64,000 nucleotides of DNA, taken from the NCBI GenBank assembly GCA_965652645.1, contig CBFGXE010000002.1, positions 1 to 64,000 of the forward strand, written 5' to 3'. The DNA comes from ZC4RG30 sp965652645 (GTDB lineage: Bacteria > Pseudomonadota > Gammaproteobacteria > Steroidobacterales > Steroidobacteraceae). Below, piece by piece: positions 16,133 through 24,905 of the stretch. A program made the position numbers and the translations under genes. Every line of letters starts with the position of its first letter. Position 1 is the stretch's first letter. Below the pieces are notes generated by a model. That model was not told the origin of the DNA. It saw only the letters and a program-made list of their open reading frames with translations, and searched no databases.

Positions 16133-17274
16133 ATGGACGGGCACTTCGACGATCCGCATGCCGAGGCCAGCACCTCGCGCCGCGGGGTGCTCGCCGGCAT
16201 CGCAGCCATGGTGGTGGCCGCACAGGCCGCGCCTGCCTCCGCGGTCGTGCCCGGGAACAGCGGGCCGCGCTTCCTCTCCGCGCGGCGCCACGGCGGCCGC
16301 CACGAGGCAGCGCTCATCGATGCTGCCGCGCGCGATCTTGCCGTGCTTGCACTGCCGGATCGCGGCCACAGCTTCGCCATTGATGCCGCCGGTGCGCGCG
16401 CGGTGGTGTTCGGTCGCCAGCCCGGTTTCTTTGCACTGGTGATGGACCTCGCGGATGGTCGCGGCCTGGGCGCATTGCCGCTGCCGGCGGACCGGCACTT
16501 CTTCGGCCACGGCACCTTCTCTGCGGACGGCACGCGGCTGTATGCCACCGAGAATGACTTCGAGGCGGGGCGCGGCGTGATCGGCATCTACGATGCGCGC
16601 GCGGGCGCCGGCTGGCGGCGTCTGGGCGAGTTCGGCACCGCCGGCATCGGCCCGCACGAGGTGGTCCTGCTGCCGGACGCACGCACGCTGTGCGTGGCCA
16701 ATGGCGGCCTGCTCACCCATCCGGATTACGGCAAGGAACCCCTGAATCGCGCCACCATGCGTCCCTCGCTGGTCTACCTGGATGCGGACAGCGGCCGGGT
16801 ACTGGAACAGGTGGCACTCGGACCGCGCCTGTTCCAGCTCTCCATCCGGCACCTCGCACTCGATGGAAACGGAACAGTGTGGTTCGCCTGCCAGCATGAG
16901 GGCCCGGCCGGCGAGCAGCCGCCACTGCTCGGACGCCACCGGCGCGGCACGGCGCCCGAGCTGTTCGCCGCTCCCCCCGCCATACAGCGCAGCCTGCGCA
17001 ATTACCTGGGTTCCATCGCCATTGATGCGGATGCCGGGCTCATCGCAACGACCAGCCCCGTGGGCGGCAGCGTGGCCTTCTGGGATGCGGCTGACGGCCG
17101 CTGCGCGGGAAACCTTGAGCGGCCGGATGGCTGCGGCGTGGCGGCGCTGGGTGCGGGACGATTCCTGCTCAGCGACGGCTTCGGTGCGATGATGGCGGCC
17201 GGCCCGCGGGGCCGGCGACAGCAACTGATCACCCCTTCCGGCGAAATGTCCTGGGACAACCACATGAGGCGCGC

Positions 17275-17278
<4 letters not shown>
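16133..17278 (+). CDS. DUF1513 exported beta-propeller-like protein
   Basis: A 381-residue protein with a Tat-type leader (TSRRGVLAGIAAMVVAAQ). The body has repeated WD-like strands and the family segments GHGTFSADGTRLYATENDF, GIGPHEVVLLPDARTLCVANGG and LFQLSIRHLALDGNGTVWFA, typical of DUF1513. The start ATG directly follows the TAG of the imelysin gene. DUF1513 genes are regular companions of the imelysin/DUF1111 set; the function is unknown, presumably in the periplasmic step of iron acquisition. The stop overlaps the ABC ATPase start (ATGA). Confidence 0.88.
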
Positions 17279-18330
<1,052 letters not shown>

Positions 18331-18346
18331 CAACGAGGAGCAATCC

Positions 18347-19375
18347 ATGAAGAGCCTGCACCAATGGTTCCGCCTGCTGCTGGCGGGCCTCGTCCTGCTG
18401 GGCCTTGCAGCCCGGGCCCCGGCCGCGGAGGTGAACCTGTACACCACGCGCGAGCCGGGCCTGATCCAGCCGCTACTGGACAAGTTCACCGCCTCCACCG
18501 GCATCAAGGTCAACACGGTGTTCGTGCGGGACGGGCTGGCCGAGCGCGTGGCCGCCGAGGGACGCCGTTCTCCGGCCGACGTGCTGATGGTGGTGGACAT
18601 CGGCAACCTGGTGGACCTGGTGGATCGCGGCGTGACGCAGCCCGTGCGCTCGTCCGTGCTCGAATCCGCCATCCCCGCTCAGCTTCGCGACGCCAACGGA
18701 CACTGGTTTGCGCTGTCGTTGCGCGCCAGGGTGCTCTACGCCTCGAAGGACCGCACGAAGATCACGCAGATCCGCTACGAGGACCTGGCCAGGCCGGAGT
18801 GGAAGGGCCGCATCTGCATCCGTTCCGGCCAGCATCCCTACAACACGGCGGTGATCGCCGCCTACATCGCCCACCATGGCGAGGCCGCCACCGAAACCTG
18901 GCTGCGTGGCGTGAAACAGAACCTGGCGCGCCGTCCGGGCGGGGGCGACCGCGAGGTAGCGCGCGACATCCTCGGCCAGCTTTGCGACGTGGGCCTGGGC
19001 AACTCCTACTATGTCGGCCGCATGCGCAGCGGCAGCGGCGGACCGGAACAGCAGAAGTGGGGCAAGGCCATCAACGTGGTGTTGCCCACCTTCGAGAATG
19101 GCGGCACGCACGTGAACATCTCCGGCGCCGCGCTGGCGCGCAATGCACCGAACCGGGATTCGGCGGTCAAGCTGCTGGAATACCTGGTGTCCGATGCCGC
19201 CCAGCAGGAATACGCGGCGGTCGACTTCGAGTACCCGGTAAAGCCAGGCGTGAAGGCGGCGCCGCTGATCGCGGAACTCGGCACGCTGGTGCCCGACACC
19301 CTGTCGCTGCAGGAAATCGCCAGGCACCGCAAGGCGGCAAGCCTGCTGGCCGAGCGCATCGGCTTCGACAACTGA
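18347..19375 (+). CDS. fbpA: Ferric iron ABC transporter periplasmic binding protein
   Basis: A 342-residue exported binding protein with a signal peptide of about 26 residues ending at RAPAAE. Features of the FbpA/FutA group: EVNLYTTREPGLIQPLLDKF at the mature start, SPADVLMVVDIGNL, the paired Tyr in GLGNSYYVGRM that coordinate iron, and GTHVNISGAALARNAPN. It has two Cys (RICIRSG and QLCDVG), as in FutA-like members. A GAGGAG ribosome site precedes the ATG. Confidence 0.93.
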   Translation: MKSLHQWFRLLLAGLVLLGLAARAPAAEVNLYTTREPGLIQPLLDKFTASTGIKVNTVFVRDGLAERVAAEGRRSPADVLMVVDIGNLVDLVDRGVTQPVRSSVLESAIPAQLRDANGHWFALSLRARVLYASKDRTKITQIRYEDLARPEWKGRICIRSGQHPYNTAVIAAYIAHHGEAATETWLRGVKQNLARRPGGGDREVARDILGQLCDVGLGNSYYVGRMRSGSGGPEQQKWGKAINVVLPTFENGGTHVNISGAALARNAPNRDSAVKLLEYLVSDAAQQEYAAVDFEYPVKPGVKAAPLIAELGTLVPDTLSLQEIARHRKAASLLAERIGFDN

Positions 19376-19382
19376 AGCAGGC

Positions 19383-21080
19383 GTGATCCGGCGGTTGCGA
19401 TCGGGCGGGGGCTGGCTCGCAGCGGCCTGCTGCGTTGCGCTGCTGGCGCTGTTGCCGGTGGGGGCGCTGGCCTTCGCCGCGCTGGGCGGCGATGGCAGCC
19501 TGTGGCCGCACCTGTTGCGCAACGTGCTGCCAGCGGCGCTGAAGGACACGCTGCTGCTGCTGCTGGGCACCGGGGTGCTGGTGGTGGCGCTGGGCACGGG
19601 CAGCGCCTGGCTGGTCACGGCCCATGACTTCCGCGGCCGGCGGATCTTCGAGTGGGCACTGCTGCTTCCACTGGCCGTACCCACCTACATCATGGCCTAT
19701 GCCTGGATGGACCTGCTGCATCCCATCGGGCCGCTGCAGTCCGGGCTGCGCTCGATGCTGGGGCTGGCCAGCCCCCAGGACCTGAAGTTGCCGGACCTGC
19801 GCTCGCTGCCCGGCTGCGTGCTGGTGCTGGGGTTCGTGCTCTATCCCTATGTATACCTGACCACGCGCGCGGTGTTCCTGATGCAGGCCAGCGGCCTGCT
19901 CGAGGCGGCACGCACGCTGGGCCAGGGACCGCACGCCGTGTTCCTGCGCGTGGCGTTGCCGCTGGCGCGTCCGGCCATCGCCGTCGGCACGGCGCTGGCG
20001 CTGATGGAGGCGATCAACGACATCGGCGCCTCCGAACTGCTGGGCGTGCGCACCCTCACCGTCTCGATCTATTCCACCTGGGTCAACCGCTCGGACCTCG
20101 CCGGGGCGGCGCAGATTGCACTGGCCATGCTGGCCGTGGTGGTGGTGCTGCTGGTGATCGAACGCCTGGCCCGGCGTCGCCAGCGATACGCGGCGGGTGC
20201 GCAGAAATCCCGGCGCATGGCGCCGCGGCGCATCAGCGGCGGCCGCGCCGCCGGTGTCTGCGCGTTGCTGGCCTTGCCGGTGCTGCTGGGGTTCATCGCC
20301 CCTGCCGGCTACCTCGTCGTGAAGGCCGTGGAACGCCTGCAATTCGCCGGCTTTCCGCCGCAGCTGCTGCAGGTCACGCTCGACACCCTCAAGCTTGCGG
20401 CACTGGGCACTGCCTGCACGCTGCTGGCGGCGATGGCGGTGACCTATGCGCTCAGGCTGCGGCCCGGCGCGGCTACCGCAACCTGCGAACGCATTGCGAC
20501 GCTGGGTTATGCCATTCCGGGCACCGTCCTGGGCATAGGACTGCTGGCGCCCATGGGCGCGGCCGATGACCTGCTGGCCACTCTCGTCGAAAGTGCCACG
20601 GGACGCACCACGGGGTTGCTGCTGCTGGGGACCAGCGTCGCGCTGGTCTATGCCTACGGCACGCGTTTTCTCGCCGTGGCCGCCGGCAACCTGGAGGCCG
20701 GCTTCGGACGCATCCCGCCGGCGCTCGACCAGGCCGGCCGCACGCTGGGCGCCAGCTCCACCGGCGTGCTCGGCCGCATCCACCTGCCGCTGCTCCGGCC
20801 GGCGCTGGCCGCGGCCGCGCTGCTGGTGTTCGTGGACTGCATGAAGGAGCTGCCGGCGACACTGCTGCTCCGACCACTGAACGTGGAAACGCTGGCCACC
20901 CACCTGTATGCCGAGGCGGTGCGCGGCACCTATGAAGACGGGGCGATCGCTGCCCTGCTGATCCTGCTGGCTGGCCTGGTGCCGGTGATCCTGCTGTCAC
21001 GCGTGGGTGCACATGCCACCGGCAGGGAACAGGACGAGACGGTCATCACCCCCCTGTCGGGGGACTCCTACGCCAACTGA
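19383..21080 (+). CDS. fbpB: Ferric iron ABC transporter permease
   Basis: A 565-residue membrane protein, a fused two-module permease typical of FbpB. Each half has about six helices and an EAA-type loop that contacts the ATPase: LLEAARTLGQGPHAVFLRVA in the first half and DQAGRTLGASSTGVLGRIHL in the second. The start is GTG at 19383, seven bases after fbpA, with an AAGCAGG ribosome site. It ends the iron operon; a GC-rich hairpin without a T-tract follows at 21084-21103. Confidence 0.93.
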   Translation: MIRRLRSGGGWLAAACCVALLALLPVGALAFAALGGDGSLWPHLLRNVLPAALKDTLLLLLGTGVLVVALGTGSAWLVTAHDFRGRRIFEWALLLPLAVPTYIMAYAWMDLLHPIGPLQSGLRSMLGLASPQDLKLPDLRSLPGCVLVLGFVLYPYVYLTTRAVFLMQASGLLEAARTLGQGPHAVFLRVALPLARPAIAVGTALALMEAINDIGASELLGVRTLTVSIYSTWVNRSDLAGAAQIALAMLAVVVVLLVIERLARRRQRYAAGAQKSRRMAPRRISGGRAAGVCALLALPVLLGFIAPAGYLVVKAVERLQFAGFPPQLLQVTLDTLKLAALGTACTLLAAMAVTYALRLRPGAATATCERIATLGYAIPGTVLGIGLLAPMGAADDLLATLVESATGRTTGLLLLGTSVALVYAYGTRFLAVAAGNLEAGFGRIPPALDQAGRTLGASSTGVLGRIHLPLLRPALAAAALLVFVDCMKELPATLLLRPLNVETLATHLYAEAVRGTYEDGAIAALLILLAGLVPVILLSRVGAHATGREQDETVITPLSGDSYAN

Positions 21081-21083
21081 CCG

Positions 21084-21103
21084 GGCGCGCCCGACGGCGC
21101 GCC
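21084..21103. terminator. GC hairpin after the iron operon (no T-tract)
   Basis: Two copies of GGCGCGCC separated by CGAC can form an 8-bp stem with a 4-base loop immediately after fbpB. There is no run of T after it, so it is not a classical intrinsic terminator. It may protect the 3' end, attenuate read-through into the small-gene cluster, or mean nothing. Confidence 0.3.
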
Positions 21104-21160
21104 AATGCCCCGCACGCGAACCTTCTTCCAGCGGCAAACACGCCGACACGGGAGATCGCC

Positions 21161-21325
21161 ATGCTCTATTACGCAGTCGTGTTCTTTGTCATTGCCCTGA
21201 TCGCCGCGTTGTTCGGGTTCACCGGCCTTGCCGCCGGCGCCGCGGGCATCGCCAAGATCCTGTTCTTCGTGTTCCTGATCGTGGCCCTGGTCACCTTCAT
21301 CATGGGCCAGAAGCGGAGGATCTGA
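21161..21325 (+). CDS. DUF1328 small membrane protein (YtjA-like)
   Basis: A 54-residue protein with two hydrophobic segments: MLYYAVVFFVIALIAALFGF, then IAKILFFVFLIVALVTFIMG ending KRRI. This is the full DUF1328 pattern, including the FGFTGLAAGAAGIAK linker. A GGGAG ribosome site precedes the ATG. Family members are stress-induced inner-membrane proteins without known function. It is the first gene of a compact run (21161-23412) of small envelope genes. Confidence 0.9.
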   Translation: MLYYAVVFFVIALIAALFGFTGLAAGAAGIAKILFFVFLIVALVTFIMGQKRRI

Positions 21326-21327
21326 CG

Positions 21328-21684
21328 ATGGCCACCGCAGCCGAACAATTGAACGGCGCCGCCAGCGAGGCTGGCGCGCGCGCCGAGGAGGCACTGCGCA
21401 GGCGCGCCACGCAACTGCAGAAGTTCTTCGATGACGTCGAGGACCTCCTGGGACGCGTGTCGAGCCTCGACGACACGGAGATCTCGCGGCTGCGCAGCCG
21501 CGTGGAATCCTCCATCTCGCACGTGCGCTCGGCGGCACGCGATGGCATGCACGCCACCGTCGATGGCGCGAAGTCGGCGGCCCTGGCCACCGACGAATAC
21601 GTGCACCGCAAGCCCTGGATCGCCATCGCCGCAACGGCAGTGGCATGCCTGGCACTGGGTGCCCTGCTCCGCGGCGACCGGTGA
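21328..21684 (+). CDS. DUF883 family protein (ElaB/YqjD-like)
   Basis: A 118-residue protein. The N-terminal two thirds is a charged, helical, coiled-coil-like stretch (LRRRATQLQKFFDDVEDLL, EISRLRSRVESSISHVRS). The C-terminus is a Gly-rich membrane helix following YVHRKPWIAIAATAVACLAL. This is the YqjD/ElaB arrangement, in which the tail anchors the protein to the inner membrane; the E. coli relatives can bind ribosomes in stationary phase. It starts two bases after the DUF1328 stop and overlaps the next start (GTGA). Confidence 0.9.
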   Translation: MATAAEQLNGAASEAGARAEEALRRRATQLQKFFDDVEDLLGRVSSLDDTEISRLRSRVESSISHVRSAARDGMHATVDGAKSAALATDEYVHRKPWIAIAATAVACLALGALLRGDR

Positions 21685-22052
21685 ACCTGCTGCGCATCAA
21701 GGCGCTGCTCGGCCTCCTGGTCCGCCACGCCAGCTCCTACGCGGAGCTGGCGGCGGCGGCGGCGGTGGAGTACCGCAGCCAGCTGGCGCGGCGGCTGGTG
21801 CTGCTGGCCGTGGGCGTGGTCACGGCGCTGACCGGGATTTTCGCCGCATGGGCGACCGGCCTCGTGGCGTTGTGGGACACCCCCTGGCGGCTGGCCTATG
21901 TCGGCGGCAGTGCGCTGCTGCTGCTCACGGTGGCCGGGGCCACCTTGTATTACGCGCTGTCGGCACGTTCGGCGGGCCCTTCCAGCGGCGTGCTGCAATC
22001 CGAGTTGCGCAAGGACATGGAGCTGCTGCAGGAATGGAAGCGCAGTCTGTAG
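21681..22052 (+). CDS. Phage holin-like / YqjE-type membrane protein
   Basis: A 123-residue protein with a GTG start overlapping the DUF883 stop. A short amphipathic start (LLRIKALLGLLVRHASSYAE) is followed by two membrane helices around LVLLAVGVVTALTGIFAAW and YVGGSALLLLTVAGATLYYA, then a charged tail. This matches the putative holin superfamily YqjE group, which always sits between YqjD-like and YqjK-like genes. There is no evidence of a phage; this is a housekeeping envelope cassette of unknown function. Confidence 0.85.
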   Translation: MNLLRIKALLGLLVRHASSYAELAAAAAVEYRSQLARRLVLLAVGVVTALTGIFAAWATGLVALWDTPWRLAYVGGSALLLLTVAGATLYYALSARSAGPSSGVLQSELRKDMELLQEWKRSL

Positions 22053-22303
22053 CACAGGAGCTGGAACTCACGCGCGCGCGCATCCGCGCACTGCTCGTTC
22101 CCGCGCACCAGATGGGACGGCGCGAGGCATTTCCGCGCAGCGCGGTGATGCGCGTGCTCCTCAATCCCATGGCGCGCAAGGTGGCGATGACCGCCCTGTC
22201 GGTGGGCGCCATGGTGGCAAGCCAGAAGGCGGCGAAGGCCACCGGCATCTGGCCGGCGGTCACGCGATCCATGGGCAACCTCATCGGGCGGATACGACAC
22301 TGA
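22034..22303 (+). CDS. YqjK-like small protein
   Basis: An 89-residue protein whose ATG lies inside the end of the holin-like gene (19-base overlap), indicating coupled translation. It is basic and partly amphipathic: ELTRARIRALLVPAHQMGRR, then LLNPMARKVAMTALSVGAM. Placement directly after DUF883 and YqjE-type genes is the YqjD-YqjE-YqjK order. Sequence similarity itself is weak, so the name rests mainly on context. Confidence 0.65.
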   Translation: MEAQSVAQELELTRARIRALLVPAHQMGRREAFPRSAVMRVLLNPMARKVAMTALSVGAMVASQKAAKATGIWPAVTRSMGNLIGRIRH

Positions 22304-22338
22304 CATCCCAGGAACCCGCCTCGCCGGAACAGGATCGC

Positions 22339-23412
22339 GTGGCCCGCCTCGTGCGCGGCTGCGTCATCCTGCTGCTCACCGCCGTCATCATCTTCAGCCG
22401 CACCATCGCCGTGCCGGCCCTGGCCGCGGTGCTGCTGGCCATCGCGCTGTTCCCCATCGTCAACCGCCTGGCACGCCTGGAAATCCCGCGCGCGATTGCG
22501 GCGGTGGCCGTGCTGGTGGTGCTGGTGTCGGCCAGCGCCGCCATCATCTACGCCGTGCGCGGCCCGCTGGCACAGCTCGCCGCGCGCGGCCCCGACCTGC
22601 TGGATGCCGGACGCACGATGCTGGCAGACCTGGCCGGCGAGCCGGCCGCCGCACGGCCGGCGCCCGGGGAGGATCCGCCGCTGGCAGACCTGCTGGCACC
22701 GCTCGCTGCGGGGTTCATGAAGTCCTTCGTGGCCGTCGGCACCAGCCTCATCCTCTGCTATTTCATCCTCACCTGCGGCACCGGCGTGGGGCGAGCAGCG
22801 CTTTCCGCCGTGCGCGGCCGGCATGACCGGCGCGCCTGGCTGCGCGTGTTCGGCGCCATCCGCACCCAGGCCGCCTACTACCTGCAGCTGGTCACCGTGA
22901 TCAACGTGGCCTTCGGCATCATTACCGGGCTGGCGCTGTCGATGATGGGCGTGCAGGATGCCGCGGCCTTCGGCGTGATCGCCGGGCTGATGAATTTCAT
23001 TCCCATCGTGGGCGCGCTGATCACCGCGGGGGTACTGCTGGCGAGCGGCCTGGCCGCGCAGGGCGCCACCGCCGGCATCCTGGCCCCGGTGGCCGTGTTC
23101 CTGCTGTTGCACCTGCTCGAATCGCAATTCATCACGCCCACCCTGCTTGGCCGGCGCCTGCAGATCAATCCCCTGATCGTGATCGCGGGCGTGCTGGTGG
23201 GCGGCACGGCCTGGGGCATCGGCGGCGCCTTCCTGGCGGTGCCCATCCTCACGTCGGTGAAGGTGGCGCTTGATGCCCATCCACGCCATCGCCGCTGGGG
23301 CCAGGTGCTGGGACGCGGCGCGGTGATCGAATGCCACATGGAAGAGACGCGCCGCTGGCGGATGCGGCGCACGAGCCGGCGGCGTCCAGCCGCCCGCGCG
23401 CCGGGCGGCTGA
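22339..23412 (+). CDS. AI-2E family (PerM-like) membrane transporter
   Basis: About 357 residues with 7-8 hydrophobic segments. The C-terminal block is diagnostic for the AI-2E/UPF0118 family: FGVIAGLMNFIPIVGALITA, HLLESQFITPTLLGRRLQIN, PLIVIAGVLVGGTAWGIGG and FLAVPILTSVKVALD. No ATG is in frame after the YqjK stop. The best start is GTG 22339; a CTG at 22300 overlapping that stop is an alternative. Some family members are Na+/H+ antiporters or exporters; the substrate is unknown. A basic tail (RRWRMRRTSRRRPAAR) ends the protein. Confidence 0.82.
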   Translation: MARLVRGCVILLLTAVIIFSRTIAVPALAAVLLAIALFPIVNRLARLEIPRAIAAVAVLVVLVSASAAIIYAVRGPLAQLAARGPDLLDAGRTMLADLAGEPAAARPAPGEDPPLADLLAPLAAGFMKSFVAVGTSLILCYFILTCGTGVGRAALSAVRGRHDRRAWLRVFGAIRTQAAYYLQLVTVINVAFGIITGLALSMMGVQDAAAFGVIAGLMNFIPIVGALITAGVLLASGLAAQGATAGILAPVAVFLLLHLLESQFITPTLLGRRLQINPLIVIAGVLVGGTAWGIGGAFLAVPILTSVKVALDAHPRHRRWGQVLGRGAVIECHMEETRRWRMRRTSRRRPAARAPGG

Positions 23413-23455
23413 GCGGTGGAGCCAGGAGGCCCGGCTCCACCGGCATCCCGGCAAC

Positions 23456-23644
23456 TCACTCGCGCAGTTCGTCCACCGCGTCATCCACCTTCGTCGCCGC
23501 CGACTCCTCGCCACGCCTGGCGGTGTCGACGGCCTCGTCGATCTCCTCCGCTGCCTGCTCCACGGGGCCCTTCTTCTCGCAGGCCGCCAGGCCCAGTGCC
23601 ATCACGGGGGCCAGCAACACCACCAGGTATCCCTTGTTGCGCAT
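23456..23644 (-). CDS. Small lipoprotein, entericidin-like in size, unknown function
   Basis: A 62-residue protein. The ATG at 23644 has AGGAG seven bases upstream; an upstream extension in the same frame is rejected because it crosses the ribosome site. It has a lipobox leader (LLAPVMALGLAACEKKG) and then an acidic helical tail (VEQAAEEIDEAVDTARRG, KVDDAVDELRE). It is divergent from the NarL-type regulator, with the perfect TGTAGGA palindrome and two tandem half-sites between them, so it is a likely target of that regulator. Confidence 0.8.
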   Translation of the reverse strand: MRNKGYLVVLLAPVMALGLAACEKKGPVEQAAEEIDEAVDTARRGEESAATKVDDAVDELRE

Positions 23645-23748
23645 CGCAATCTCCTGTTCGAATTGGAATGGGGCCGGGACTTCCCGGTCCTGGGGTCCAG
23701 AGTGCTGGTGCAGGGCATCATGGTCTGTGAGCGGCCCGCCCAAGGCGA

Positions 23749-23766
23749 TGTAGGACCTGTAGGACG
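23749..23766. promoter_or_regulatory. Tandem TGTAGGAC half-sites
   Basis: TGTAGGAC occurs twice head to tail, at 23749-23756 and 23758-23765, nine bases apart. The heptamer equals the left arm of the palindrome 26 bases downstream. It could be an extra binding element for the same regulator, between the small lipoprotein gene and the regulator gene. Confidence 0.45.
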
Positions 23767-23790
23767 GAAAGCCACCAGACAGGCGATTTA

Positions 23791-23808
23791 TGTAGGAATA
23801 TTCCTACA
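23791..23808. promoter_or_regulatory. Perfect 18-bp palindrome TGTAGGAATATTCCTACA
   Basis: TGTAGGAATATTCCTACA is an uninterrupted inverted repeat, and its AT-rich centre stands out in GC-rich DNA. It lies 82 bases upstream of the NarL-type regulator and 147 bases upstream of the divergent lipoprotein gene. The layout TGTAgG-N6-CcTACA equals the known GacA-type box TGTAAG-N6-CTTACA apart from one symmetric change. Autoregulation by the adjacent LuxR-type regulator is inferred. Confidence 0.7.
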
Positions 23809-23889
23809 CCGATTCTGGGCCATGGCCTGTCCGCGGCGACGCCGCGGGCCTAGAAGATGGGCGCCGTCCGGTTTGCAGGGAGTAGGGAA

Positions 23890-24522
23890 ATGACCAAGGT
23901 TCTCATTGCCGATGACCATGCCCTGGTGCGCGCCGGACTGCGGCAGTACCTGCAGGAGAGCGGCAGGTTCTCCACCATCGCGGAGGCCGGCAGCGGCCTG
24001 CAGGTGCTCGACATGCTGCGCGGGGGCAACTTCGACCTGCTGATCCTCGACATCAACATGCCCGACCGCGGCGGCCTGGACATCCTGAAGCATGTGCGGG
24101 CCGGACACCCGGGAGTACGCGTGCTGGTGCTCAGTGCCTACCCGGAGCGGCAGTACGCGGTGAACGTGCTGAAGGCCGGCGCCAGCGGCTACCTGTCGAA
24201 GGAAAGCGCGCCCGAGGAGCTGCTGAAGGCGGTGACCCAGGTGCTCTCGGGCAAGCGATACGTGAGCGCCAGCCTCGCCGAGCTGCTGGTGCAGGAGCTG
24301 GACACCGACCATGAGCGCCCCCTGCACGCCGACCTTTCCGAGCGCGAGTTCCAGATCTTCTGCAAGCTGGCCTCCGGCCAGTCGGTGTCGGAGATCGCCA
24401 ATGAACTCTCGCTGAGCGTGAAGACCGTGAGCACCTATCGCACACGGGTACTGGAGAAGATGTGCTTCAAGTCGAACGCCGACATCACCTCGTACGCACT
24501 GCGCAACGGCCTGATGAACTGA
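23890..24522 (+). CDS. NarL/FixJ-type response regulator
   Basis: A 210-residue protein. The receiver (1-120) has VLIADDHALVRAGLRQYL, phosphoacceptor Asp in DLLILDINMPDRGG, and switch Lys in GYLSKESAPEEL. The C-terminal LuxR-type helix-turn-helix (about 145-205) has LSEREFQIFCKLASGQSVSE and ELSLSVKTVSTYRTRVLEKM. It probably binds the TGTAGGA palindromes in this region, including its own promoter. It is followed without a gap by a second receiver gene and faces a CHASE3 sensor kinase, its likely partner. Confidence 0.93.
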   Translation: MTKVLIADDHALVRAGLRQYLQESGRFSTIAEAGSGLQVLDMLRGGNFDLLILDINMPDRGGLDILKHVRAGHPGVRVLVLSAYPERQYAVNVLKAGASGYLSKESAPEELLKAVTQVLSGKRYVSASLAELLVQELDTDHERPLHADLSEREFQIFCKLASGQSVSEIANELSLSVKTVSTYRTRVLEKMCFKSNADITSYALRNGLMN

Positions 24523-24905
24523 TGGGCCAATCCGCCTCCGCCGACCTCGGCGTGCTTCTCGTCGAGGATTCGCCGCGGATCGCCGAGCGGATGCGCGAAC
24601 TGCTGCAGCAGGAAGGGCTGCGGGTGCTGGCCACCGTGGATGACGAGCCGTCGGCCATCAGGGCCCTGCGCGACATGCCCGTGGACGTGCTCATCCTCGA
24701 CCTGCAGCTGCGCACCGGCACCGGGTTCGGCGTGCTGGAGGCGCTGGGCCCGCAGCGCCCGCCCACCATCGTGATGACCAACTACGCGCTGCCGCAGTAC
24801 CGCGAGCGCGCCCGCAAGCTGGGCGTGGAGCACTTTCTCAACAAGGCCATGGATTTCGAGCGCCTGCCCGAGATCGTCGCGGAGATCCGCGCCAGCCTGG
24901 CCTAG
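24522..24905 (+). CDS. Stand-alone response regulator receiver (no output domain)
   Basis: A 127-residue protein whose ATG shares a base with the TGA of the NarL-type regulator (TGATG), so translation is coupled. Receiver features: VLLVEDSPRIAERMRELL, phosphoacceptor Asp in VDVLILDLQLRTGTGF, and Lys in HFLNKAMDFERL. The conserved Thr/Ser is in TIVMTNYAL. It has no output domain. It could compete for phosphate from the kinase or tune the regulator. Its stop overlaps the stop of the convergent kinase gene by four bases (CTAG). Confidence 0.88.
   Translation: MGQSASADLGVLLVEDSPRIAERMRELLQQEGLRVLATVDDEPSAIRALRDMPVDVLILDLQLRTGTGFGVLEALGPQRPPTIVMTNYALPQYRERARKLGVEHFLNKAMDFERLPEIVAEIRASLA

Noticed and set aside
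21681..22052. Holin-like gene as evidence of a prophage
   Set aside because: It lies in a YqjD-YqjE-YqjK type chromosomal cassette with no other phage gene nearby.
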